Below are positions 30,515 to 39,760 of a stretch of DNA of 64,000 nucleotides, piece by piece. Position 1 is the first letter of the stretch, and every line of letters begins with the position of its first letter. The notes beneath the pieces are model-generated. The model worked only from the letters and a program-made list of their open reading frames with translations, was not told the origin of the DNA and did not search any database. Origin of the DNA: Acheta domesticus (Eukaryota > Arthropoda > Insecta > Orthoptera > Gryllidae); contig JAHLJT010000631.1 in the NCBI GenBank assembly GCA_031308135.1, forward strand, positions 190,792,955 to 190,856,954, given 5' to 3'. The position numbers and the translations under genes are program-made.

Positions 30515-31207
30515 TACGAGGGTTGTACCAAAAGTAATGTTCCCATATTTTTTACAAATAGATAACATTATTTATTGTTATTAATTTATACATCGTTGAA
30601 AAACTTACATTGTTGTCTATTTTTCAACATAGTCTCCATTTTTTTCGACACACTTTTGAAGACAGTGCTCCAGCTTTTGTATAAGTCGACGAGTCTCCCG
30701 CCAATCCGTTGAGCAAGTGTGTGACCTCTGCTCGGACTTCTTGAAGCGTTTGCCACCTAAGTGTTCCTTTAGCTTGGGGAAGAGGTGATAATCGCTGGGG
30801 GCTAAGCCCGTCTTGTACGGGGGATGGGGCATAACTGTCCACCCAAATTTCTTCAAAAGCTCTTGTGTTGGACAAGCGACGTGTGTTCGAGCGTTGTCGT
30901 GAAGAAGCACTACTCCCTCCGTCAGTCGTCCTCTCCGACGATTCTGGATTGCTCCTTCTGGATGGCGGTAACTTCCTTGCGTGAAGAAACCGGATTACTG
31001 CTCGCACCTCGCAATTGGCGGAAGCTGCGATCGACACTTCCATCTCTGACGGCTGCCAAGCGAACACTGAGCAACGTAGCGAATCGCGGATGGGCAAGCT
31101 CGAGAGTGAGGGAACCACTGCGCACGGCACTCTTGTCGGATTTAGCCTAGCACCTTCCTTCAAGGCTGTAGCTAATTGGGGACCTTACTTTTGGTACAAC
31201 CCTCGTA
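30515..31207 (-). mobile_element. Internally deleted mariner transposon
   Basis: The element is 30517-31205 (689 bp). The ends are inverted copies of CGAGGGTTGTACCAAAAGTA; 26 of the first 28 bases match. TA lies immediately outside both ends (30515-30516 and 31206-31207), the hallmark of Tc1/mariner. A full mariner is about 1.3 kb; here the middle of the transposase is gone. Confidence 0.93.
30617..31043 (-). pseudogene. Mariner transposase remnant (N and C termini joined)
   Basis: 30963-31043 encodes the start of the DNA-binding domain (CEVRAVIRFLHARK). 30617-30910, in another frame, encodes the C-terminal catalytic part. It has LLHDNARTHVA with the second Asp of the D,D34D triad, HPPYKTGLAPSDYHLFPKL with the third Asp, and the terminal KCVEKNGDYVEK. 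The first catalytic Asp and about half of the usual 345 residues are deleted between the two parts, and the parts are out of register. It cannot make an active transposase, but its ends might still be mobilised in trans. Confidence 0.92.
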
Positions 31208-31975
31208 CAATAGTGTATTCCAGTGATGGCGTGCCAGGTGAAGTTCCTAGGATTTGTTTTGCTAATTCTTAGCAAGAAATATTTTTATTTTTAATTTGTT
31301 ATATTTGTTTAATTTTCCCTATTCTTTTCTTGTATATATTATGCTTTCTTTAATTTCACAAAACTGTGAATTTATGAGTTCATTTTCTCTTTACGTACCG
31401 AGCTCTTCAGTGTTTCTGGTTCTCTTAAGCGCTAAAGCGCTGCGCAAAAATAATCTCTATAAGCGAAGATTTCCACGCAAACGGCACGTTTGGCTGCCGG
31501 TTCAGAGTATATCAATGGTCTTTTTTGAGGCTACTTGATTTCCTTGGATTTACTGATGTTCTATTTTTATTTTTCAAGATGTCTGTAAGAGAGTATAGTG
31601 CAAAGGAAGCAAAGGAATCAAGAACCTAGGGCACGCGAAGCCCAGTGAGTGACAAGACGAAATTTAAACATGGTTTCCTCGGAGTCAGTTAATGTGATTG
31701 AATTGCCACGAATGATGTAATTTTCAACAATGTATTTTCTCCATGGATAAACGAGGATTACAATCCAAAGACGAGGATTATTCAGTGAAAAAAATCAATT
31801 GAGCATAGATAAACAAAAAGTAGGAAGCACCTAAAATTTGCAAATTTTGTACCAGACCATTTTGGCAACTTTGGGAAGTCTCCTAGGAGATTTGTGCGAG
31901 AACTTTCAATTCCATTTTAAGAGCATATCTGACGATATTACGCATAAGGAAGAACTTGGACAACTTTTTTTGACC
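31208..31975. other. Spacer, nothing recognised
   Basis: Short frames without recognisable similarity. Confidence 0.45.
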
Positions 31976-32410
31976 TCGAGCCGCCTCCCGGTCCACTGCC
32001 CCCGTGAACAAGAGCACTGCCAGTCCGTTTGCTGCCTGCAGCCCCGCGTGTGACTCCGTGGGCGCCGGCCGACCGTTTCGCCGGCCATTGCAGCGGCGGC
32101 GCGGGCCGCCTGTTTTCTCTCGCGGACTTGTCCTCTTCGTGCTCTGCGGCCTGCGCCGCATCGTCCCGCGCCCCGCCCCGCGCCCCCGCCTCCGCCCCCG
32201 AAATCTAGATCCTCGGCGCCGGAGTGCCTTTCGGTGTTGTTCGTTCGCCCCGTGAGCACCCCCGCGACTACCCTTTCGGCCCCGCCCCCGCGCCCCCGCG
32301 CTGCCCCCGCGCCCCCCACGTCGCCTCCGCGGCCACTCCGCACGACGCCGCGTCGCTGCTGTCGCTTCGCTCACCCTCCGAGTATCGGCGCGCGGGCTGT
32401 CTTGCTTTGC
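31976..32410. other. GC-rich island
   Basis: CpG-rich, with C-rich runs on the plus strand (32160-32340). Five overlapping frames are open from composition alone. It ends close to the TAA array at 32.5 kb. Confidence 0.45.
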
Positions 32411-32496
32411 ACAAATGCCTTCGCCCAAGAGGAAAAATGTTTCCTTCAATTTGATTTTTGCAATAACGAATAATCATTATAACAATAAGTAATACC

Positions 32497-32498
<2 letters not shown>

Positions 32499-32537
<39 letters not shown>
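32499..32537. repeat. (AAT)n microsatellite, left of LINE 5' end
   Basis: Uninterrupted array; the LINE 5' sequence starts directly at its right edge. Confidence 0.9.
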
Positions 32538-32539
<2 letters not shown>

Positions 32540-32950
32540 GTCGGAAGGCCTCGGAAAGAGTCGCTGCCTGGGGAGCGCCAGGGCATGCCTGGAGTTGGCG
32601 CTGGGCATGACAGTGAGCAGACCGCCAATGGCCGGTTGTTGGATCAGCAAGCGCCGGTCTCTCAAGAAGCTATTGCTGAATGTAGAAGTGAGAGTAGCCC
32701 CCAACACCTCCCAGCTACCCCTGAAGTTGATGTTTTGCCGGTGGCCCAGCTGGCAACCATTGCTACAGGACAATCAAAGAAGCGCTTACAATGGTCAAGA
32801 ATTATGAATGAAGATTTGATGCGCTGTTACTTCAAAGTCACTTGCCTAGAAACCATGCGAATGGGATACAGGCAAAAACTGTATAGGGAATTCATATCTA
32901 TCTACCCAAATAATGGGAGTAGGATAGATATGAATTCGTAACAAAAAGAC
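32538..32950 (+). pseudogene. LINE 5' end: leader and N-terminal ORF fragment
   Basis: The sequence leaves the TAA array with AAGTCGGAAGGCCTCGG and encodes a 118-codon frame from 32585. Its C-terminal half, KKRLQWSRIMNEDLMRCYF followed by GYRQKLYREFISIYP, matches from memory the N-terminal region of insect R4/Dong-like LINE proteins. In those proteins the block (W...MNED..R.YF, GYR..LY.EF) precedes the reverse transcriptase. The frame breaks at 32888-32937, where 15 bp of the gene reappear inverted and the reading ends. It is a 5' fragment, since the usual LINE decay removes 5' ends first. Assignment to the same family as the 3' fragments at 28.5 and 33.1 kb is inference. Confidence 0.68.
32888..32937. 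repeat. Inverted repeat breaking the LINE frame
   Basis: GAATTCATATCTATC (32888-32902) is repeated inverted and exact at 32923-32937, with 20 bp between. The left arm is part of the protein-coding frame, and the right arm copies it backwards. Confidence 0.9.
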
Positions 32951-33035
32951 GTCGATAAATACGCTTTGGTCTTGTATAACCTGTGTATTTGTCCTTATGA
33001 TAAAAGAAAATGAACATTAAAATAAACTGCATAAT

Positions 33036-33078
<43 letters not shown>
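33036..33078. repeat. (TAA)n microsatellite
   Basis: Array directly left of the LINE 3' end copy b. Confidence 0.9.
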
Positions 33079-33392
33079 TAATATTGCTTTATTGGGAACA
33101 GCCCACAATTTGCGTAAAGTGTTGTATAACTGCGATTTTCGTAACTTTGTCCCTGACAGAAATCAGCTGTTCACGGTTTCATCCAATCGGGAGCTTGAAC
33201 GTCACCATAGTGACGTCACTGTCGCGAAATATAAGCTCGTGATTGGATGGCAGCGAAACAGCTGATTCCTGTCAGGGACAAAGTTACGAAAATTGCAGTA
33301 TAGAGACACCGGCAGTCCACAGATCCTTGCGAAATTGGTTGCAACCTGGAGTAGATTTTATATTCAACTGACTCATCACATCTTTAGAGGTA
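33079..33392 (+). mobile_element. 5'-truncated LINE 3' end, copy b
   Basis: The reading IALLGTAHNLRKVL reaches its stop codon at 33125-33127. A 174-bp MITE is inserted exactly there. The 3' UTR then continues (GAGACACCGG, TTGGTTGCAACCTGGAGTAG) to the TAA array at 33393. The uninterrupted homologue at 28463 shows the pre-insertion sequence. Confidence 0.75.
33125..33302. mobile_element. Palindromic 174-bp MITE inserted in a LINE stop codon
   Basis: 33127-33300 is flanked by TA on each side. Left arm: CTGCGATTTTCGTAACTTTG, CCCTGACAG, CAGCTGTT, CATCCAATC, AGCTT. Right arm: the reverse complements in mirror order, nearly perfect. The centre ACGTCACCATAGTGACGT is itself palindromic, so the whole element folds into one hairpin. 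Comparison with the empty homologous site at about 28518 (TTGTAGAGGCACC) shows that the target was the TA of a TAG stop codon. Tc1/mariner-type mobilisation is inferred from TA targeting only. Confidence 0.9.

Positions 33393-33443
<51 letters not shown>
33393..33443. repeat. (TAA)n microsatellite, tail of LINE copy b
   Basis: Uninterrupted TAA array immediately after the LINE 3' UTR. Confidence 0.9.
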
Positions 33444-33560
33444 CGGTTAATAAATTTAGTGGAGCGCCGCGAATCTCCACAATGCGCCACTCCCTAGGCC
33501 TATCCGTTTTATGATTTCGGATTTCAGCAAACCCTGGAATGCCACATTAATGTTAGCTAG

Positions 33561-33710
33561 GACATCAAGAAGGAGGAGGAGACAGACAAGAAAAACGAGG
33601 AAGAGTCAGCGGAGAAGAGGATTGAAAGGAAGAAGATGAAGCGTGAGTAGGAAAAAGAAGGAGAAGTGGGAAAAGAAGATGAAGAAGAAAAAAGAGAGGA
33701 AAGGAAATAC
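33561..33710 (+). repeat. Purine-rich tract
   Basis: About 150 bp almost entirely A and G on the plus strand (AGGAGGAGGAG, AAGAAGATGAAGAAG). Such strand asymmetry can favour triplex structures. The Lys/Glu-rich and Phe/Ser-rich frames here are compositional. Confidence 0.75.
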
Positions 33711-33865
33711 CAATACGAAGATTGAGAGCTTGCTTAATTCTATAAGTTCTGTGTTCATTGAACAAATAACGGTTTTTTGCGCATTCTTATTTCTCGCGTA
33801 TGAATTCCGATTCAGCGTGTTTTCGATAGCTATTAAATATAATAATATTAATAACGATAATACCA

Positions 33866-33868
<3 letters not shown>

Positions 33869-33907
<39 letters not shown>

Positions 33908-33908
33908 T
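33869..33908. repeat. (AAT)n microsatellite
   Basis: Array followed by a 19-bp block ATATTGAAAGAAAAGGCAG that occurs twice (about 33907 and 33938). No LINE end is attached. Confidence 0.85.
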
Positions 33909-33956
33909 ATTGAAAGAAAAGGCAGTTATTTCGTAAATATTGAAAGAAAAGGCAGC

Positions 33957-34525
33957 AAATATTGTGTATCTAAAATAATTAACTATCTGGAAAATTATTA
34001 CTTCATTGAAAAGCCAAATGAAATACACTGAAAAATCTATTTTCGTAATATCGCAAAAAGATGTTTAAAATACACCAATTTCAACACTTGGTAATGTATC
34101 CCAGACAATCGCCATCATCACTATCCTCGTCGCCCTCTCTGCAACTGGCTGCCCCCTCCTCTTCCATGGTACCACGTCTCGGTTACTGCCCTTTCAGGAG
34201 ACCACGCGATTTATGACGTCATAACCCAGTGCGCGTCTGCTCGCCCTTAATTGCGGCTTGAGTAATTTGTTTGGTGCTCCTGGGCCCTTCCTCTGACGTT
34301 GTTGTTGTGGACGTTATCCCGTTGTCGTCGGGAGTATACTGAAATTGGCGGCGTAAATCTGGCCAAGCATCCAACTCACAGGCGAAATTCTTCCACGTGA
34401 AAGTAATGAAGCTACCCGTTTTTGTTATCTTGCCTGCCCATCATTCACGACAGTCGTTAAACACATTTTCTGTCGAGGATACTAAGTTAAATTTTTACCT
34501 CTATTTTCCAAGTACATATCTCTAT
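33957..34525. other. Spacer, nothing recognised
   Basis: No gene or repeat family that I can support. Confidence 0.4.
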
Positions 34526-34529
34526 TGTC

Positions 34530-34985
34530 CAAGCGGCTCAATCGGCTTAAGGCGTCAACTGATGTCATTGGAGTGCTTCAGATTGGAAGGTCCAAGAGTT
34601 CGATTCCCGATGGCAGTATTTTCGACACTTGATACATAGCCAAGTTGAATTCAGTCACCGTCTGGAGAATAATTCTAGCGGCCGACTGCTCTGATCGTTA
34701 GATTTCCGAGGTTTCTCCTATCATCACCAAACGAATGCCAGAGCAGTATCCAAATACACGGACCATTAACCGCGAGCTATCTTCCTTGTCCTATTGGCAT
34801 CCCTTATTAACACTCACACTTACATGTTCTACACAATAATGCATATTGGGAGACCAGTAGAAAGCTTGAAGTTTGACACAGGTAGAGTGGTTCCCTGCTG
34901 GTGGAAGATATCTGAACGGGCAAACCCCTCAAGACGTTAATTCAGCGCGGAATATTAAATCTAGCGGCAAGGGAAGAACATTGCT
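34530..34985 (+). mobile_element. SINE copy S5 with tRNA-like head
   Basis: The clearest head in the window: A-box-like GGCTCAATCGGC (34535-34546) and B-box AGTTCGATTCC (34597-34607), spaced as in tRNA genes for RNA polymerase III. The core follows (GAATTCAGTCACCGTCTGG, AATTCTAGCGGCCGACTGCT, GAATGCCAGAGCAGTAT). The tail is ACTCACACTTACATG, TGGGAGACCAG and GGAAGATATCTG. No clear target duplication. Confidence 0.88.
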
Positions 34986-35630
34986 GGGTCATTCCATGCA
35001 AAATTTCAGGTTTTCTGACAGTGAGTCTCAGATTTTTTTCATATTTTATTACATTAATCTACTAATGATGAACAGTTAAAAGACAATTTATGGAATTAAT
35101 ATCTTCAGCAGTTTAGCAACAATTACGGGTTAAACATGGACGATGACACAATACACTCAATAATGAAAATAATTATGACGTTCATAAAATGAATAAAACT
35201 TTAAAAACGGGCACACTATTTTGAACATAAATGATCATATTTTAATCAGTTGATAATATATTAAGGATTGAGACATTTGTTTATAATAAAAAATGCTAAT
35301 AAATTAAACAAATACATTTTTCTTCAAAAGTAATATTTTCTTTTCTTTCATATTTTACACACTGCAGGAAGAACCAATAAATAACCATTCTGCAAACTGT
35401 CGCGATGGAATGTTAAAAAATGCGTAAGTTATGAAATAAAAAGTATACGCGCATTTTGCTCTTAAGGTTGAAAGTCGCGTGCCTTTGCCCAGCGAGGGGT
35501 GGCGCAAGGTCGTAGGCAGGCACCGCCAAGTTCATTCCCTAGGGATATCCATCGATGCCTTCGAAGGGATCCTGACACCAGTTTACAGGCTTAGTTTTCG
35601 CGTGTTACTGTTCAATGATACATCGTGATA
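34986..35630. other. Spacer, nothing recognised
   Basis: AT-rich up to about 35440, then an unrecognised moderately GC-rich patch. Confidence 0.4.
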
Positions 35631-35634
35631 GAAA

Positions 35635-36270
35635 ATGCCAAAGATTGTGAATACGTTTAACAGGCTTTGGTGCTGCAATCCATTCGGACTCGAGAAGCAC
35701 AAACGTCGGGTGGGTAAGAGAAAGATTCCAGAGGCGATGCAGAAGAAAATATCGAATTTAGTGGTAGGCGAAGAAATATGCGATGTGTCGTCACAAAATA
35801 TCCAAAATGCCCAATGCAGATCTTAGTGACTCAACTGAAACAGTGAAGTGAAAACGTCAAGTGAAGAGGAGTACGTAGCCCCAGGAGTTGCAGAGGAAGC
35901 CACTATCAGTAATGTAAACATTTTGTATCCTCTAGGTCAATCACCATTGTCATTGCGAAAACAAACCCAAGAGATATCGTACGCAAGGAGAAAGGTGAGT
36001 GCCGTAAATAAAGCAGTTTATGAATTATTTCATGTGAGTACAGAAAGCAATGATGGAGAAGAAATGTTGACACAATTCAAAGAAAAATTTTCAAACGTGA
36101 AAACAGCTAATGAGAAATACATGATTTTAACGTGTTTACCAAAAAGTTGGAGTGAACAAAAAATAATGGTCGAATTTGGCGTGTCTCTTCATGTAGCTCC
36201 TACGACAAAATTAACACCTAGAGAAGTAGTTTTGCGAAATCCATCATCGCGCGGTGGAGGAAAACTGTAA
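35635..36270 (+). pseudogene. N-terminal half of the recurrent arthropod ORF family
   Basis: One reading register covers both 35635-35826 and 35848-36270, interrupted by in-frame TAG, TGA and TGA at 35824-35838. The first part has CCNPFGLEKHKRRV and ICDVSSQNI, resembling the family's N-terminal CCNPF...H...C..C motif with the last Cys replaced by Ser. The second part has LTQFKEKFSNVKTANEKYM, then ILTCLPKSWSEQKIMVEFGV. From memory, LKEKF...KVQILTVLPKSWS..KI..EFG.S is diagnostic of this widespread uncharacterised insect ORF. The C-terminal half is absent here but a copy lies at 940-1500. The stop cluster could mark a small intron, but the loss of a motif Cys favours a pseudogene. Confidence 0.72.
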
Positions 36271-37610
36271 CGCCGAGCGCTGACGAAGAGCGCTGTGGCG
36301 CGGCGGCTCTAGCAGCTGAGAGGAGTTCGTTAATGGAGCGCCAGTAAGATACTTTTATTCATAACTTTAAAACCATTCAAGATTCCATGATGAAATTTAC
36401 AGAGTAGCTTGAAAGTAGTTTCAGCAATTTTTCTTCCAAAATTCAAGAATTTAAAAATATTATATTTCCATTTATTGCATTTTTTAGAATTTGTTTACTT
36501 CCTAATTGTTAAAGACTCACGGTAAAAAATATCTTTAGCGTAAAATTATCCTTTACATTTCTTCTACAAATGGTGTCACTTTCATATTTTTTGCTTGTTT
36601 GCATATCATCGGAAAAAAATCATAACGGAATGTCTACAGACTGCTAACCTAATATTTCAAGTGCCCATTGTTGCTAAACAATGGATGATGAGACAAAAAT
36701 ATTGTACCTGGTTCATGCAGGTATCATAATAAGTAAGGTGGCAAAATATTTTTAAATTCTGAGATGTAGTGTCAGATTTCCTACTTTTTTGCATGAACGA
36801 CCCTGCTACTTTCCGCTGTAAAATCATTTCCGACAGTTACTGGACTAATGACCGTTGCACTTGACTCGCCCGGAAACAAGAAATAATCAATCAATTTTCG
36901 GTATTTTTAATGCACAATAAGTACATTGTATAACATCTACACAGAATTTACGCGAACTGTACAATCTATCATGGCCAAAATTGTCAAGAAACTTATATTA
37001 TCTTTAAAAAAATTATAATTCTTTAAAAAACATGGGCTTCCTTTAAAGAAAATTTCAGTTTCGTTTCAAGGTTTCAGTTTCTTTAATTTCAATGACAAAA
37101 AACAGTGTATTTTAATATTTTTGTTCATCCCATGATAATGTTATTGGAAAAATATTATTATTGATCATTAGAATGTTTTAAGAAGAATTGAAATATAGAA
37201 AATGGTCTTTTTAAGATATGCTTTGTATGTACGAGTAAAGAAAGTTTTGCAATTGCAAGAACATATTATCAAATTAGAGCATTCTGTAAACTAAAAACTG
37301 TACACTGGAAGTAATTAACTGGTGAACGGAAGCGTGTTTTATAGAGTGGGCCAGTAGCCCGTGAATCGTTAAAAATATCCACTATAAGTATTTCTGTAAT
37401 GCTACAGGTCCATTTACTACTGGAACCGAACATATGTAAACGACCATTTTTACTCCGACTGTAAAATATAAACATTCGGTTATCTCCAAGACTTTCATTG
37501 AGAAAAACGTCTTACCGGTAAGAATTCCGTTCGCCAACATTCCGAAAGAAACCGGCGAAAAAACGCCGAGGTTTACATGTATCATTTCCGCAGACGTGAA
37601 GCAGCAGTAG
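36271..37610. other. AT-rich spacer, nothing recognised
   Basis: No family recognised. Confidence 0.5.
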
Positions 37611-37619
37611 TGGAACGAG

Positions 37620-37880
37620 AATGAATGGCCAGTTAGCGCTGCCAGCGGGCGCCGACGGTCTACGGCCGCCGCTCCGCCCGCCTTCCGCCGCCCTCGCCCT
37701 CGCTCCGCCTTCGCCCCCACTCCCTGCGCCGCGCAGGGCGGAGTGACGGGCGCCGCAGTCGCGGCACGCGAGCGCCTCAATAAGTCAATTAACCGCGCAG
37801 CATTCTCTGCAGGCGCCTGGGGCCGCCCCCGGCCGCCCGCCCCAGCCACACCCCCTCCCGCAAATTCCACCATGGCACCA
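37620..37880. other. GC-rich island
   Basis: CpG-rich stretch just upstream of SINE S6. Open frames reflect composition. Confidence 0.4.
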
Positions 37881-37884
37881 AGGG

Positions 37885-38290
37885 GGGGGGTGTCTCAGGG
37901 CAACAAATGATGCCATTTCAGTGCCTTTCGATTGGGAGATCCTTGGTTCGAGTCCCGATGGTGGCAGGATTTTCTGAACCAGTTAGATAGCTAAGTCGAA
38001 TTCAGTCGCTGTCAGGAGACGAATTCTAGCGGCTCTCTGCTCTGATCGGTAGTTTTCCGTGGTTTCTTCGATCAACACCAGAGAAATGCCGGAGCAGTAC
38101 CCTAACAAACGGGCCACGGACCGCGCGTGTTCTTTCCTTCCCATTCATTGTTCTATCCTACCCCTTACACTTACTTAAACTTACATGCACTACACTACCA
38201 CGCATGACGGAAGACCGGCTGGGAGCTTAGAGTTTATGGCGGCTGGGTTGGTGCCTCGCTGATGGGAGATACCTTGTTGGGGAAACCCAT
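37885..38290 (+). mobile_element. SINE copy S6 with tRNA-like head
   Basis: B box GGTTCGAGTCC at 37945-37955, with a decayed A box (GTCTCAGGGC) upstream. The core matches S5 closely: GAATTCAGTCGCTGTC, AATTCTAGCGGC, TTTTCCGTGGTTTCTTC, AATGCCGGAGCAGTACCC. The tail reaches GGGAGATACCTTGTTGGGG. The distal tail is replaced by local tandem repeats. Confidence 0.88.
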
Positions 38291-38560
38291 TTGCATTATT
38301 TTTTTTTCCCTCAGCCACCTTGTTGGGGAAACCCAACGGCATTTTCTCCTCAGCTACTTCTTGTCTAAATTAGTTTCTGCCAATCTGCTCTGCCGCCCCA
38401 CTCTACCAGCCCGCTCCAACTGCATTACCAGCCCACTCTGCCAGCCCGCTCTGCCAGCCCGTTCGCTCTACCAGCTCACAGACCACTTTACCAGCTCCTC
38501 TACCACTCCGCCCTCACCACCTTGCTGGCCCACCGTGTCATATGCTGGCTGACACGTCCC
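38270..38560 (+). repeat. SINE-end duplication and degenerate minisatellite
   Basis: CCTTGTTGGGGAAACCC plus the following bases occur twice about 50 bp apart. From about 38395 degenerate CTCTACCAGCCCGCTC-like units of about 15-16 bp follow. Confidence 0.65.
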
Positions 38561-38580
38561 CATCACTCAACCGGCCCGCC

Positions 38581-39235
38581 CTGACACAACATTTCACGGG
38601 TCACTATTGAAGTCTATGAAAAAATAGCTTCCGTTTACTATTCAACCTGTTGAAAACTACATGCTACATGCATTTTAACTAAATACATTTCTTTTAATGA
38701 TTCAGAAGTTATTTTTCATCATCTGGATATTCTTGAATTCCCCCTCATTAAAGTCCTTTCAGAGTCCATCTCTAACCGTCTTGCCGTACATCATCGTGTA
38801 CTAGCGGTCTTAAGTACTTCCTGAGCGTTACAGAAATGCTGGAAAAAAATATTCTTGCATTTACCTAATCGTTTTTCTACTCTTTTTACAGAAACATATG
38901 TACACAATACGAAATTTAAAATGTCTGTAAAGTTACATACACACACATACACAACCTCCCACATCTTTTGCTACTTCCGCTCAACTCCTCCGCTCTAATG
39001 CCCAGCCCTCCCACTGCCTTGTCGACTATTTTGGCGAGATGACGAGTGTCGACGCACTCAGTAAATGCTGTGTTGACGCACTCAGTAGTGCTGTGATTTA
39101 ATTTTGCAAACCCAGCTTTTTTCACTGAGCCCCTATATCCCTCAATATTATTGCATCATTGTATCTATAGGGAAATAGACTGAAGTGCGATTGGAAGCAA
39201 TTTAAATTTGCGTTGATAGAAACTGATTGCATCTG
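38581..39235. other. Spacer, nothing recognised
   Basis: A CGACGCACTCAGTA block occurs twice (39052 and 39074). Nothing else noted. Confidence 0.4.
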
Positions 39236-39239
39236 GAAG

Positions 39240-39760
39240 TTCGCGTTTGAACAGAGGGGATTCAATAGTCGAACGAGCGGAACGGGTCTCTTGCTCAGTG
39301 GTGCCTTCCGAGTCCCCCGGCGCTGCGAGAGCTCAGGACTCAGCCTCCGGTGGCGCGGGGTGCTCCAGGGAGGGGGAGAGGGTGGTGGGGACAAGAGGGA
39401 GGGGGGCGCGGCAAGCTTCCTCAGGCGTTCCGCGCGCTGATTGTTATTAGCAGCGGACAAAGAGCTCGCCCATAGCAGTTTGATAATCAAACCATTTACG
39501 TGATGGAGCGCGGCGGCCCAGCCGAGCCGAGAGGAGCGCTTTTAAAGATGGATGGACCAGCTCGCGGTAATCCGAGTGGGCGGCGCGAACGGCCGATCTG
39601 GTGATTGGACGATTGCGCGATTGGGCGAAGGGCGGGCGGGCGGGCGGGCTGCGGAGCGATTTGGGAGCAGCCTGGGGGCTGAAGTGCGTAGGCGCCTAGT
39701 GGCGGTGACCAGGGCGGACGCTGCCTTGTCGATATTGGAGTGCCAGCGATGAGCAATAGC
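39240..39760. other. GC-rich island with (GGGC)n
   Basis: CpG-rich, with a GGGC run near 39628-39650. Frames on both strands are compositional. A promoter island is possible but not shown. Confidence 0.45.
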
